A stretch of DNA of 64,000 nt from Deltaproteobacteria bacterium (GCA_020633415.1 JACKDQ010000004.1:124001-188000); one strand, 5' to 3'. Counted from the stretch's first letter, positions 29,432 to 39,104 are shown. Translations and numbers: made by a program. Notes: a model not told the origin generated them from the sequence alone.

Positions 29432-30253
29432 ATGGTTGGCGTGTTAGTTCTTGGCCTGATTCAGGGCCTGACTGAGTTTCTGCCGGTTTCCAGTTCGGGA
29501 CACCTGGCGCTGGGCTCCGAGTTGTTCGGCTTGCATCCGCCATCGCTGTTGCTCGATGTGATGCTGCACGTCGGCACGTTGGTCCCTGTGCTGATCTTTT
29601 ATCGCGACGACGTGGTCGATGCGTTTCGCTCGCTGCGCTTGCTGGGCAATCCACGCGCCCACTGGTCGGAGAGCGCTGGCCTGCGCTTGACGGTTTGCGT
29701 CGTTGTCGGATCGATTCCGACGGCGATCATCGGGGTGCTGGCCGCCGAGCAGATCTCGCTGTGGTTGAGCAATCTCAAGACGGTCTGTATCGCGTTTTTC
29801 GTGACCGGCGGCGTGCTGCTACTGACTCTGGTTCGTCGACGCTTCGTTGCCGACCCCGAGACGGGGTTTCGTACGCTGACGATCGGCAAAGCCCTCGCGA
29901 TCGGCTTCGCTCAAGGTTTGGCGATCACGCCGGGCGTCTCACGCAGTGGTTCAACGATCGCTACCTCATTGCTGCTCAATGTCGAGCGCCAGATGGCGGC
30001 TCGCTTTTCATTTTTGCTTTCAGTGCCGGCGATTGTCGGTGCGGCTGCGTTGACCGCCAAGCGTGCCGACTTCTACGCTGCCGATCTGACCAAGTTTGCT
30101 GCCGGCGCGGCGGTGGCTGGGATCAGCGGGTACCTCGCGCTGTTGGTTGTGACGCGTTTCGTCAAGCAGGGCCGCATGCACTGGTTTGCATTGTACATGA
30201 TCCCCTTGGCGATGGGCCTCTACCTCTATGCGACATCGCAGCGGATTTGGTGA
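29432..30253 (+). CDS. uppP: Undecaprenyl-diphosphatase UppP (BacA)
   Basis: The product has 273 residues with about eight membrane helices. The two catalytic-site motifs are present: GLIQGLTEFLPVSSSGHL at the N-terminus and PGVSRSGSTI at about residue 170. UppP dephosphorylates undecaprenyl diphosphate outside the membrane to recycle the carrier for peptidoglycan and other polymers. ATG 29432 gives the usual family N-terminus; a GTG at 29408 would add eight residues. The next gene starts nine bases after the stop, so they are probably co-transcribed. Confidence 0.92.
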   Translation: MVGVLVLGLIQGLTEFLPVSSSGHLALGSELFGLHPPSLLLDVMLHVGTLVPVLIFYRDDVVDAFRSLRLLGNPRAHWSESAGLRLTVCVVVGSIPTAIIGVLAAEQISLWLSNLKTVCIAFFVTGGVLLLTLVRRRFVADPETGFRTLTIGKALAIGFAQGLAITPGVSRSGSTIATSLLLNVERQMAARFSFLLSVPAIVGAAALTAKRADFYAADLTKFAAGAAVAGISGYLALLVVTRFVKQGRMHWFALYMIPLAMGLYLYATSQRIW

Positions 30254-30262
30254 GTGAGTCGG

Positions 30263-31909
30263 ATGAACGCAGCTGAGTTATTTGTTCGCTGTCTGGAAAA
30301 TGAAGGCGTCAAGCGCATCTTCGGTGTGCCGGGCGAAGAAAACGCGCACATGATGGTCGCCATCGAGTCTTCCTCGATCGAGTTCGTGCTTTGTCGCCAT
30401 GAGCAAGGCGCAGCCTTTATCGCCGATGTTTACGGACGATTGACGGGCGAAGCCGGCGTCTGTCTGGGGACGCTCGGACCTGGTGCGACGAATCTGGTGA
30501 CCGGGGTGGCGGACGCAAACATGGACCGAGCGCCGTTGGTCGTGATCACCGGGCAGGCCGACAGTCGTCGCCAGCACAAAGAGAGCCATCAGAACATGGA
30601 CGTCGTGGGGATGTTCAAGCCGATCACCAAATGGGCGACGCCGGTGATCAATCCGCACAACATTCCCGAAGTGGTCCGCAAGGCGTTCAAGCTAGCTACC
30701 AGCGAGAAACCCGGTGCGTGTCACATCGAGCTGGCCGAAGATATCGCCGCATCGTCGGTGGAGGGAACGCCGCTACCGGTCAAGCGCTTGCGGCGACCCG
30801 TTCCCGACGACAAGATCGTCGACCGCGCCTGGGATGCGATCCGACAAGCTCGGCGCCCGGTCATTATCGCGGGCAACGGGGCAGTCCGCCGCAGAGCTAG
30901 CAAGCAACTGCGGGCATTCGCTGAGACGACGGGCATTGGCGTGATCTGCACCTTCATGGGTAAGGGCAGCATCTCCTGTGCGGATCCGCGGTCGATGTTT
31001 ACCATCGGTCTGCAGAAAAAAGACATCGTTGCCTGCGCGATCGACGCGGCCGATCTGGTGATTACGCTCGGCTATGATCTCGTCGAGTATCACCCGCGTT
31101 TGTGGAATCCGGGACGCGATAAGCGGATCATCCACATCGACTTCTTGCCCGCCGAGGTCGACGAGAATTATCAGCTGTTCGAAGAGATTGTCGGAGATTT
31201 GGCGCACACGCTCTGGATGCTCAACGAGCGGGCTCGAGCTCAGCCCGTGCAGTTCGATGGCCGGCAGCAGCAGGAGGTTCGCCGACAGATGCTGGAGGAG
31301 TTCGCCGCACACAAGGACGACAAGACCGTTGGTTTGATCAAGCCGCAAAAGGTACTTTGGGATGTGCGGGAGGTGCTCGGGCCGCAGGATATTCTGCTAT
31401 CCGACGTCGGCGCCCACAAGATGTGGATCGCGCGTTACTACCAATGCCTTGAGCCAAACACCTGTCTGATCTCCAATGGCTTCTGTTCGATGGGGTTCGC
31501 GCTCCCAGGAGCGATTGGCGCGAAGCTGGCGTTTCCTCAGCGACGGGTACTGGCGATCTGCGGCGATGGTGGCTTTCTGATGAACGTCCAAGAGCTGGAA
31601 ACCGCTCGCCGACTCAATGTGCCGATCGTCGTGATGGTCTGGGAAGACCAATCCTACGGTTTGATCGCTTGGAAGCAAGATGGCGAGTTTGGCCACCATA
31701 CCGAGCTTTCGTTTGGTAACCCAGACTTCGTCAAGCTGGCCGACGCCTTCGACTGCTACGGCCATCGCGTCACGCGCGCCGAGGATTTGGTGCCGACGCT
31801 TCATCAGGCGTTTGCCGCTGATCGCCCAACGCTGATCGCGATTCCGATCGACTACAGCGAGAACAACAAGCTCTCGTCTCGCCTCGGCCAAATCGCCTGT
31901 CCGCTCTAA
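30263..31909 (+). CDS. alsS: Acetolactate synthase-type ThDP enzyme (AlsS-like)
   Basis: The product has 548 residues. It has the three ThDP-enzyme domains: the N-terminal pyrimidine-binding domain with FGVPGEEN and the catalytic Glu in RHEQGAAFIADVYGRLTG, a central domain with LGYDLVEYHPRLWNPG, and the ThDP diphosphate motif GDGGFLMNVQELETA. The YHPRLWN and IPIDYSENNKL segments match catabolic AlsS rather than the IlvB biosynthetic enzyme, and no small regulatory subunit follows. The reaction would be two pyruvate to acetolactate. ATG 30263 is preferred; a GTG at 30254 is in frame directly after the uppP stop. Confidence 0.8.
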   Translation: MNAAELFVRCLENEGVKRIFGVPGEENAHMMVAIESSSIEFVLCRHEQGAAFIADVYGRLTGEAGVCLGTLGPGATNLVTGVADANMDRAPLVVITGQADSRRQHKESHQNMDVVGMFKPITKWATPVINPHNIPEVVRKAFKLATSEKPGACHIELAEDIAASSVEGTPLPVKRLRRPVPDDKIVDRAWDAIRQARRPVIIAGNGAVRRRASKQLRAFAETTGIGVICTFMGKGSISCADPRSMFTIGLQKKDIVACAIDAADLVITLGYDLVEYHPRLWNPGRDKRIIHIDFLPAEVDENYQLFEEIVGDLAHTLWMLNERARAQPVQFDGRQQQEVRRQMLEEFAAHKDDKTVGLIKPQKVLWDVREVLGPQDILLSDVGAHKMWIARYYQCLEPNTCLISNGFCSMGFALPGAIGAKLAFPQRRVLAICGDGGFLMNVQELETARRLNVPIVVMVWEDQSYGLIAWKQDGEFGHHTELSFGNPDFVKLADAFDCYGHRVTRAEDLVPTLHQAFAADRPTLIAIPIDYSENNKLSSRLGQIACPL

Positions 31910-31915
31910 TCTGCG

Positions 31916-33367
31916 CTACTTGAGCTCGTGTGGCCCGAGATCGGGTGGGGTGCCCTTGTCGCGTGGCCCGTTAGCGATATCGAGCAGCAGCTGGATCTTT
32001 GTCGAAGCCAGCGAAGTTCCGCCGTCGACGCACAGCGGGCTCGGCGGCACAAGCTGGTAGGCTGAGTTCAATTCGCAGTTACCTGAGGCAACCGCCGGTG
32101 TGATGCTGCAACCGAAGGCTTGCGCAACCTGCTCGACGTTGCTCTGGTTATGCACCGTGTGGTTCTTTTCAACGATCGTGTTGTAGATCGTCACGCTCTG
32201 GTTGGCGCAGATCAAACCCGACGCAACCTTGGCGGAGCCGCTAAACCCTCGCTCGGCGAAATTATTTGCCACCGTGTTGTGGGCGAAGTCCACGGCAGCT
32301 GCGCTGTTGATATACACGCCACCGGTACCGGCGACCGCCGAGCAGCCGAGTGGTGTGATCAGTCCGACGCATCGGCCGTTTTCTGCGATGATGCTGTTGG
32401 TGACTACCAGCCTGCCGCCGATATTTCCGCCATCGAAGTCGATTCCGCCGTCGTTGCGCTCGATGCGCGTGCGGCGCACCGTCAGGTGACAGCCGTTTGC
32501 CAGAATGCCGGTGGCGCTGTTGTCACTGACCGCAGACTCGATCAGGCTGATTTGCCCGGGCGTCTTTAGCGCCAGACAATGCAGTCCAAAACCCGCGACA
32601 TCGTGCGCATCGCGTAGGGTGATGTTTTGTAGACTGACGATCGCGCCATCGCTCAGCCTCAGCGGTGGCACGCCAGCCGACCCTTGCTTGGCCGAGATCG
32701 CCGCCATCGTGCTCCGTGCAGCGATTAGGTTGACGGTGCGATCGGTGGGAATGTCGATCGTCTCGTCGTAGCGGCTGTCGGTTAGCTTGAAATGGGTTTG
32801 CGTCGGTGTCGCCGTGTTGATCGCCTTTTGGATCGTCGACGTTACCGTGACGACCTGAGCTGGCGCGACGCAGATTCCCTTGCCCGTCGCGTGGGCTTGG
32901 CTCCGGTCGCAGACGCTATCTTGGACGCAGCCCTTGTCAAACGTGCAGCTGTCGAGGCACTGACTGGTCTTGATGTCACAGAGGAACGGTGCGCAGACCG
33001 CAGCCATGTCGTGGCAAGCACCCTCTTTGCCGGAGATGGCGCAGCTCTCACAGGCCGGGCAGGCGGCCGACCCGCAACAGACACCATCGGTGCAATAGCC
33101 CGTCTGGCACTCGCCGGCGGTTTTGCAGACCGCACCCGTTGCCTTCAGAGTTGCACCATCACCTTGAGATCCGCCGTCGGCGGTCACGCCATCAGCGATC
33201 AAGGCATCGGAGACGCGTGCATCGCGCGCCGTGTTCAGGTCGAGCGTTTGGTCCGAGCCCGTCCGCGCGTCGCGCTGGAGCGTCGCTGTTTGCTCGCCAC
33301 AGGCTGCCAGCAGCAAGGTCGCGCACAGAACAGCATGCGTGCCGAGAAGGTCGCGGGGTCGCTTCAT
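31916..33367 (-). CDS. Beta-helix lipoprotein with Cys-rich neck
   Basis: The product has 483 residues. The signal ends at LLAAC near residue 23, followed by a D/A/T-rich linker. Residues of about 80-165 form a Cys-rich neck (CKTAGECQTGYCTDGVCCGSAACPACESC). From about 175 there is a parallel beta-helix of the DUF1565/NosD kind (TIQKAINTAT, RLVVTNSIIAENG, VDFAHNTVANN, VTIYNTIVEKNH) and a final DLGPHE, a typical end of such helices. Related proteins are surface or polysaccharide-binding. It converges on the acetolactate synthase gene with six bases between stops. Confidence 0.8.
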   Translation of the reverse strand: MKRPRDLLGTHAVLCATLLLAACGEQTATLQRDARTGSDQTLDLNTARDARVSDALIADGVTADGGSQGDGATLKATGAVCKTAGECQTGYCTDGVCCGSAACPACESCAISGKEGACHDMAAVCAPFLCDIKTSQCLDSCTFDKGCVQDSVCDRSQAHATGKGICVAPAQVVTVTSTIQKAINTATPTQTHFKLTDSRYDETIDIPTDRTVNLIAARSTMAAISAKQGSAGVPPLRLSDGAIVSLQNITLRDAHDVAGFGLHCLALKTPGQISLIESAVSDNSATGILANGCHLTVRRTRIERNDGGIDFDGGNIGGRLVVTNSIIAENGRCVGLITPLGCSAVAGTGGVYINSAAAVDFAHNTVANNFAERGFSGSAKVASGLICANQSVTIYNTIVEKNHTVHNQSNVEQVAQAFGCSITPAVASGNCELNSAYQLVPPSPLCVDGGTSLASTKIQLLLDIANGPRDKGTPPDLGPHELK

Positions 33368-33481
33368 CAGTGCCTCATTCGCTGCGTATCTTGCGATCGA
33401 AAGCGGGCGCTGCCAAGCGACTTGGCTTCCGTCGGGAATCGTTGGCCAATTCTGTGCAGTCGGAATCTGCAGTGGCCGAAT

Positions 33482-33913
33482 TCAGCCACTGTCTTTGGGA
33501 CTACGCCGCAGCTTTTTGACTTCGCCACGGCGCCGTTTGGTTTCGACCATCTTCTTGCGTGACGCCTTGGAGGGTCTGCGTGCCCGGCGGCGCGCCTTTT
33601 CGCGTGCGGCAATGCGAGCGGCCTGCTCGGCCTCACGCAGCGCTTCGAGCTCGGCGATCAGTCGCTGGCGGGCGGCGATGCGATTCTGCAGCTGCGAGCG
33701 CGTGCTTTCGGCGCGAACGTCGAGACCGGTCTGCGGATCGCTCAGTTGGACCGCTGTCGACGTCCGGTTGACGTGCTGCCCCCCCGGACCGCGCGCAGCC
33801 GTAAAGCGCTCGACCAATTGAGAGAGATTAACGCCGAGGTCAGCGAGACGGCGATCAAGCTCGGCGAGTCGCTCGCTTGTCCTGACCTTGGTTGACCTAG
33901 CTTTGCTTGTCAC
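33482..33913 (-). CDS. RF-1 domain (GGQ) ribosome-rescue-type factor
   Basis: The product has 143 residues. The peptidyl-tRNA hydrolysis motif GGQ appears in FTAARGPGGQHVNRTSTAVQL (about residues 37-57), followed by the RF-1 fold (LDVRAESTRSQLQNRIAARQRLI) and a highly basic tail (KARRRARRPSKASRKK...KRRRGEVKKLRR). The codon-recognition domain of true release factors is absent, so this is a rescue factor of the ArfB or bacterial mtRF-R-like type. It lies 23 bp after the kinase-PilZ gene in the same direction and is probably transcribed with it. Confidence 0.82.
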   Translation of the reverse strand: MTSKARSTKVRTSERLAELDRRLADLGVNLSQLVERFTAARGPGGQHVNRTSTAVQLSDPQTGLDVRAESTRSQLQNRIAARQRLIAELEALREAEQAARIAAREKARRRARRPSKASRKKMVETKRRRGEVKKLRRSPKDSG

Positions 33914-33936
33914 ATTCCCGGATGCTGAGACGCGCT

Positions 33937-36006
33937 CTAGTTGATCACTTCGTCGGGAAGGTTGCCAGCGAGGAACAGACGTTCTAGTTCGGCGATAAAG
34001 GCAAAGTAGTGGTTCTGACTGCGGGCATCGGCAAAGCTCAACTCGATCCCCATGCCACGCTCTTCGTTGGCTTCGACCTGCCGGGTGACCTTGCCCCGCA
34101 AGGTAAACGGCTTGCGCGTGCCGCCCGGCGGCATCAGCAACAGCTTGACGTCGGTGTCGACGTCGAGCAGCTCTTGACTGCGGATGAAGATGCCCTCTTC
34201 GTTGAGGTCGCGGGTGAAGTTGACGCGTCGGCCAGCACGACCCGAGTAGGCCACGCGCAGTTTGACTGGCAACCGGCGACGACGGCGCTGGTTCGCTGTT
34301 AGTCCGCGTGCCCAGGAGTTGACGTAGGCCAGCTTATTGCGCTCGGCCGGGTGAACCTGCACGCCGACGCCGGCACGGGTGCGGGGGTCTTTGACCACCG
34401 GCCGGCGCCAAGTGACCATTCCGCGCACAAAAAAGCGCGGACCGCTGGTGAAGCTGATCTCCACGCGGACCGGTGTGCCGACTTCGGGCGGCTTTGCACT
34501 CGGACAGAAGATACCGCCGCCAAAGATGTTCGGATCGTAGAAGCGGTCCCACTCATCAACGCTCGGCACCCGCAACCTCAGGCGCTGGGCGCGCGACTCA
34601 TCCCAGCCCAGCGGAAACGGATCGGCGCGCGGGGACATCTCGGCCACCGCCGCGCGCAACAGCTCGTCCGATGATCGCGACGAGCGCGCACCACTCGGCG
34701 TGGTTCCGGAGAACTCCTCGTTCTCCGACGCCTGCGATCCAGGGGTTTCGCGGCTCGCCGATCTAACCGGTCGGCTGGTGCTACTCGGATCCGCTGGGCT
34801 AGCGACCGTCGGCAACTGCGCCGTGCGCCTCGGTCCTTCGCGGTGTTCGCTTTGCTCGAGCGCGGGAAGCGTTTGGTCGTGGGCCGCCGCTGGCGCTTGG
34901 CCGGATTGTTGGCGGAGGCGTGATGTTGCCAGCTGCTCGCCGCTCGGGGAGGCGCCGCGATGCTCCGCTTGATGCCTGCCTACATCACCCGAAAGATCTG
35001 GTAGCGATCTGCGCACCTCTTGGACGATAAAACTCGACCGTCCCGGTCTCACCGAACCGCCCTGCGGGCTGTCACTAGCCGGCGGGGAAGCAGCGGGTGG
35101 CGCAGGCGAGAGAAAATCCTCGGCGAGGGGTAGGCGCGCCAGCGCGGTCGCCATTTCGGCGGCGCTCTGGAATCTGTCCTCGGGGCGCTTTTGCAGGGCG
35201 CGCAGGATGATTTGCTCGAGCCGGGCAGGCACCTGTGGCACCAGCGATCGCGGTGCTGGCGGCGGTGTTTGCACATGCGCCATCATGATGTCGAAGGCGC
35301 TCTCAGCGTAAAACGGTACCATCCCGGTGGCCATCTGGTAGAGCGTAATGCCGAGCGAGTAGATGTCCGAGCGTTCGTCGACGGACTTTAGCGCCTTACA
35401 TTGCTCGGGCGACATGTAGAGCAGCGTGCCGAGCATCGCGCCAGGTGCGGTCTGCGTGGCGCTCTCCGCAAGAACCTTGGCGATGCCAAAGTCCATCACC
35501 TTCGGATACTCGCGGCTGCCGATGCGCGCGATGATGATGTTGCTGGGTTTGATATCGCGATGCACAACGCCCTGACTATGGGCATAGCCGATCGCCTCAA
35601 GCACCGGCTCACAGACCGCGCGGATCCTGTCGAGCGGCATCGGACCATCGAGATCGAACAGCACCTGGTCGAGCGTAGTGCCCTCGAAATACTCCATGAT
35701 GATCGCATAGAAGTCGCCGAGGTTGACGAAGTCTTGCACGGCAACGATGTGCGGGTGTCTAAGCGATGCCTGAACGCGAGCCTCAGCTTCAAAGCGTGTC
35801 TTGAGGATCGGATCGGCGGCCATATCCGCCGAAAGCACCTTGATCGCGACCGATTGACCGAGACGCGTGTGTGTGCCGCGAAAGACCAGCGAGTTTGCAC
35901 CGCGGCTGATCAGCTCATCGAGGCGATAATTTCCCTCGAGAACTTGCCCGATCAGACCGCTAGCGGTGATCACGTGCGGGCCGCCGAATGTGCCGTGGGC
36001 GCTCAA
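33937..36006 (-). CDS. Ser/Thr kinase fused to PilZ domains
   Basis: The product has 689 residues. A Hanks-type kinase domain occupies about 25-295: GANSLVFRG glycine loop (degenerate), AIKVL lysine, HRDIKPSN catalytic loop, DFGIAK and the SPEQ/RSDIYSLGITLYQMATG segment. A Pro/Ser/Arg-rich linker spans about 295-460. The C-terminus has two PilZ-like domains: the first (about 465-560) lacks the RxxxR motif; the second (about 568-680) has RRRRRLPVKLR and DLNEEGIFIRS, close to the c-di-GMP site RxxxR...DxSxxG. No membrane segment is visible. It probably links c-di-GMP to phosphorylation. The first ATG is used. Confidence 0.87.
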   Translation of the reverse strand: MSAHGTFGGPHVITASGLIGQVLEGNYRLDELISRGANSLVFRGTHTRLGQSVAIKVLSADMAADPILKTRFEAEARVQASLRHPHIVAVQDFVNLGDFYAIIMEYFEGTTLDQVLFDLDGPMPLDRIRAVCEPVLEAIGYAHSQGVVHRDIKPSNIIIARIGSREYPKVMDFGIAKVLAESATQTAPGAMLGTLLYMSPEQCKALKSVDERSDIYSLGITLYQMATGMVPFYAESAFDIMMAHVQTPPPAPRSLVPQVPARLEQIILRALQKRPEDRFQSAAEMATALARLPLAEDFLSPAPPAASPPASDSPQGGSVRPGRSSFIVQEVRRSLPDLSGDVGRHQAEHRGASPSGEQLATSRLRQQSGQAPAAAHDQTLPALEQSEHREGPRRTAQLPTVASPADPSSTSRPVRSASRETPGSQASENEEFSGTTPSGARSSRSSDELLRAAVAEMSPRADPFPLGWDESRAQRLRLRVPSVDEWDRFYDPNIFGGGIFCPSAKPPEVGTPVRVEISFTSGPRFFVRGMVTWRRPVVKDPRTRAGVGVQVHPAERNKLAYVNSWARGLTANQRRRRRLPVKLRVAYSGRAGRRVNFTRDLNEEGIFIRSQELLDVDTDVKLLLMPPGGTRKPFTLRGKVTRQVEANEERGMGIELSFADARSQNHYFAFIAELERLFLAGNLPDEVIN

Positions 36007-36123
36007 GGCCTATTTGCTCCCTCTCTCTATGTTGGTCATTGCGGCGGTTCGAGCGGCGCGAATAAGAATTATACTCTCTTTCCGAGGGCCGAGCATCGGC
36101 AAAAAGAGCACGCCCGCAGCCCG

Positions 36124-36588
36124 CTAGTCGCTCAAAGCGACCACCCGGTAAAAGCCCGAACGCGGCTCCAGAACGACCACTAGGCCGAGGCGGTTCAGTC
36201 GAGCGAAGGCGATCAGACTGTGTCGCGTGATCGACTGAGCGATACGCGCAGGGGGCTTACCAAAGCGCTTGACGGCTTCCTTGGCCGAAAGAACGATCAC
36301 GCGTTTAACGACGATTCTCTGCGTACGCGCGCGACGATGCATCGCCTGCAAGGTGTCGCGCACGTTGCCTCCCAGCGCTTCCTCACCGTCGAAATTGATC
36401 GGTCGGGCGCAAAGTGCTGCTGCCTCCTCGATGTCCCCGGTGATGATCGCGTCAATGAAGCGCTGGGTCACCAGCTTGGCGAGTTCGGTCTTGCTCGGCG
36501 CGCTCAGCGCGGTGCCGCTCGATAGCAAATACGCGCAGCCGAAGGTCAGCGCGAGCGCCAGGCCTGGCTTAGCTCTGCAGCTGACCAA
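36124..36588 (-). CDS. Secreted protein of unknown function, overlapping grpE
   Basis: The product has 154 residues from a TTG at 36588, inside the last 20 bases of grpE; AAAGGTGCAGG precedes it. A signal peptide (to about GTALSAP) is followed by a small alpha/beta domain (TELAKLVTQRFIDAIITGDIEEAAALCARPINFDGE, IVVKRVIVLSAKEAVKRFG, HSLIAFARLNRLGLVVVLEPRSGFYRVVAL), which resembles an NTF2-like/DUF4878 fold in length and start. That fold match is weak. It is coupled to grpE and precedes the kinase gene by about 118 bp. Confidence 0.62.
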   Translation of the reverse strand: MVSCRAKPGLALALTFGCAYLLSSGTALSAPSKTELAKLVTQRFIDAIITGDIEEAAALCARPINFDGEEALGGNVRDTLQAMHRRARTQRIVVKRVIVLSAKEAVKRFGKPPARIAQSITRHSLIAFARLNRLGLVVVLEPRSGFYRVVALSD

Positions 36589-37222
36589 CCTGCACCTTTG
36601 CCGGGCGAAACACGCGACCTTCGCAACTAAACCCGGGGCTAAACTCGGCGATCACGCACTTGTCTTGGTCAGGATCAGTCACCGGCATCAACGCTACCGC
36701 TTCGTGCTGGGTCGGGTCGAAGCGTTGCCCAACAGTCGGAACGCGCTCTACGCCCATCTCCTGAAACTTCGTTACCATCAGTTGGCTGACCCGCTCGACA
36801 CCTGCAAGGATCGAGGCCTTGTCGCCCCCGGATCGTGCAGCGGAAATCGCCATCTCTAGGGTCTCGAAGACCTCGAGCATTGGCAAGATCAGTTCTTGGC
36901 GGATCTGCGCCTGCCGCTGCAACGCATCTCGCTCGAGACGCTCACGCGTTTGCTGCAGCTCCCCAGCAACTTCGCTCTTGTAGGCTGCAATATATTCTCG
37001 CAGCTTCTCGTCTTTCTCGCGCAGTTGAGCTTCAAGCTGCTGGACGTAGGTCGGTACGTCGGCGCGCGGCGCCTCGGATGACTCGGCGTCATCGGTGTCC
37101 ACCCAGTGACGGCGGTCCAGAACGCGAAACCCCAGTCCTTCGGGACCCTGCTCTCCAGTAGCGCCCGGCCCTTGGCCTGTCGGCGCACCATTTTGATTGT
37201 TCGACCGGTCACCCATCGTCAT
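36569..37222 (-). CDS. grpE: GrpE nucleotide exchange factor
   Basis: The product has 217 residues. A long acidic and Pro/Gly-rich N-terminus leads to a coiled-coil helix (YVQQLEAQLREKDEKLREYIAAYKSEVAGELQQTRERLERDALQRQAQIRQELILPMLEVFETLEMA) and then the GrpE beta-domain with GQRFDPTQHEAVALMPV and VFRPAKVQVG. GrpE releases ADP from DnaK. No dnaK or dnaJ is adjacent. It is the first gene of the leftward block. ATG at 37222 or 37216 are both possible starts. Confidence 0.9.
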   Translation of the reverse strand: MTMGDRSNNQNGAPTGQGPGATGEQGPEGLGFRVLDRRHWVDTDDAESSEAPRADVPTYVQQLEAQLREKDEKLREYIAAYKSEVAGELQQTRERLERDALQRQAQIRQELILPMLEVFETLEMAISAARSGGDKASILAGVERVSQLMVTKFQEMGVERVPTVGQRFDPTQHEAVALMPVTDPDQDKCVIAEFSPGFSCEGRVFRPAKVQVGQLQS

Positions 37223-37277
37223 TTTGCCCCCAGCGCAGCATGCACTATAAATCGCCCGGCTAGCGAATCAAGGGCGG

Positions 37278-37283
37278 TATAGT
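37278..37283 (+). promoter_or_regulatory. Candidate -10 box (TATAGT) before the DUF2723 gene
   Basis: TATAGT lies in the 67-bp divergent gap after grpE. It would start transcription at about 37290, exactly at the GTG start, so the message would be leaderless unless translation begins at ATG 37311. No matching -35 is clear. Confidence 0.3.
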
Positions 37284-37289
37284 AGATTT

Positions 37290-39086
37290 GTGTCGCCGCG
37301 TTGGCCGCCCATGCCGATCGTTGTTTTTGCCACGACGCTGGTCGTTTACCTGGTTACGGCCGGACCGACCTTCTACTGGCTCGATTCGGGCGAGTTTGTC
37401 GCGGCAGCGTGGGGCCTTGGCGTCGCCCATCCGCCCGGCCACCCTCTGGCTGCCCTGATCAACCGGCTATTTTGTTACGTTCCCGTCGGTACCATCGGTT
37501 TTCGCCTCAACCTCGCTTGTGCAGTGCAGAGCGCAGCGACGGTGGCGCTGATCGCAGCGATCGCCCGTCGTGGGCTTTCACAGCTTTACGGCTTGCGCGT
37601 CGCGACCTTCGCGGCGGCCGCGTCGGCGTACGTCGCCGCGTTTTCTTACGCGCTCTGGTTCCAGGCGGTTCGTGCCGAGGTCTATGCGTTAAACGCGTTA
37701 TTGATCGCCGCGATCTTCTACGTCTTGCTGCGGTTTGCTCAGCAAGGCGATCGCCGTCTGGTGCCGATCGCCGCGCTATTGGTTGGTTTGGCGCTCTGTA
37801 ACCATCATCTGTTGGTGCTGCTCGCCGCGCCGGCGGGCTTGGTTTTCCTGCTGCGTGGCGTCGAGGTCAACTGGCGCGCGATCATCCTGCGGACGATTGT
37901 CGCCGGATTGCTTGGCTTGGCGACGCTAGCCTACCTGCCGTTGCGCGCGGCTAACAGTCCACGTGTCGACTGGGGCAAACCGACCAGCGTCGAGCGCTTC
38001 GGCTGGGTGGTTTCGGCGCGCATCTTTCAACGGACGGTTTCGCGGGTGTCGGCGCGTCAGACGGCGAGTGAGCGGCTGAGCGGTGGCGCGTTTGCCGTGA
38101 TGGGGGCGATCGGACCTGCGGCGAGCTTGCTGGCACTGGCCGGCTTGTATCTGCTCTGGCGACGCCAGCAAACTCGTCGGTTGGGCATCGCAGTTACCGT
38201 CGGAGTGCTGGGCAATTTGGTCAGTCCGCTGCTGGTCGGCTTTGACGCCTACAATCCAGATGCTTACGGATATCTCGCGGTGACCGTGGTGTTGCTCGCC
38301 TTGCCCCTCGCGGCGTTGCTCGCTGTCGTGCTCGCGCAGCTTCAGCGCGTGCCCAAGCGTGCGGCGATCGCTGCCTGCGCGGTCGTGTTGCTCCCTTTGC
38401 CGACCAGCCAGCTGGTCTCACAGTTTTCGCGCTGCAACCTTCGTGGCCACTGGGTCGCCGAGGAGTCGGCGCGGCGACTGCTCGATTTGCCCGAGGACAG
38501 TTTGGTTCTCAGCCACTATTTCGGCACGCTGTTCGGCCTTTGGGCCTTGCGAGAGACGGCTGACCTAAGACCCGACATTGATCTTTTGCAGCGCAGCTTC
38601 GTCACCCATCCTGGTTTCATCGAGGACGTCGAGCAGCGCACGCCTCGACTGGCGAGCCTCGCGCGCAGCTTAGCTAGTGCACAGCCCGCCCTGGACGCAC
38701 TCGATCGTCTCGCCGCTGGCCGGCCGGTCTTCTTTGAATACGACGTGTCACTTTCGGCCGCGTTGACCGAGCGTCTAGCGCCCGCTGGTCCATTGGCCCG
38801 CTACCACAGTGCGCGCGCGACGGCAGCACGACCAGCCCGCGAGGGTGACCGCGAGATCCATCGTCGACGGATGGCGCGCTGGCAGTCTGCTGCACTCGAC
38901 CTTGCCGACTATGAGAGTCGTCGCGCTGTTGTTTGGCAGCACTATCGCTTGGCCGAGCTCAGCTGTCGGCGCTCGGCATATCGTGAGCTAGCTCACCTTC
39001 ACCTGCGGGCAGCGCTCGCCTTAGCGCCAGCCGATCAGGCGCTGCACCGTTTGGCTCGGCGATGCCGCTTGGAGCCGTCGGGTTGA
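37290..39086 (+). CDS. DUF2723 polytopic membrane protein
   Basis: The product has 598 residues. About ten membrane helices fill residues 8-375. The N-terminal FYWLDSGEFVAAAWGLGVAHPPGHPL, with Asp and Glu in the first loop, and ALWFQAVRAEVYALNALL are the DUF2723 (TMEM260-like) signatures; the family is related to GT-C membrane glycosyltransferases. The last 220 residues are soluble with helical repeats near the end (LAHLHLRAALALAPADQALHRLAR), similar to a TPR. A protein O-glycosyltransferase role is a family-level guess. GTG 37290 is used; ATG 37311 is an alternative. Confidence 0.75.
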   Translation: MSPRWPPMPIVVFATTLVVYLVTAGPTFYWLDSGEFVAAAWGLGVAHPPGHPLAALINRLFCYVPVGTIGFRLNLACAVQSAATVALIAAIARRGLSQLYGLRVATFAAAASAYVAAFSYALWFQAVRAEVYALNALLIAAIFYVLLRFAQQGDRRLVPIAALLVGLALCNHHLLVLLAAPAGLVFLLRGVEVNWRAIILRTIVAGLLGLATLAYLPLRAANSPRVDWGKPTSVERFGWVVSARIFQRTVSRVSARQTASERLSGGAFAVMGAIGPAASLLALAGLYLLWRRQQTRRLGIAVTVGVLGNLVSPLLVGFDAYNPDAYGYLAVTVVLLALPLAALLAVVLAQLQRVPKRAAIAACAVVLLPLPTSQLVSQFSRCNLRGHWVAEESARRLLDLPEDSLVLSHYFGTLFGLWALRETADLRPDIDLLQRSFVTHPGFIEDVEQRTPRLASLARSLASAQPALDALDRLAAGRPVFFEYDVSLSAALTERLAPAGPLARYHSARATAARPAREGDREIHRRRMARWQSAALDLADYESRRAVVWQHYRLAELSCRRSAYRELAHLHLRAALALAPADQALHRLARRCRLEPSG

Positions 39087-39104
39087 GCTGATAAGGTCCG
39101 CGCG

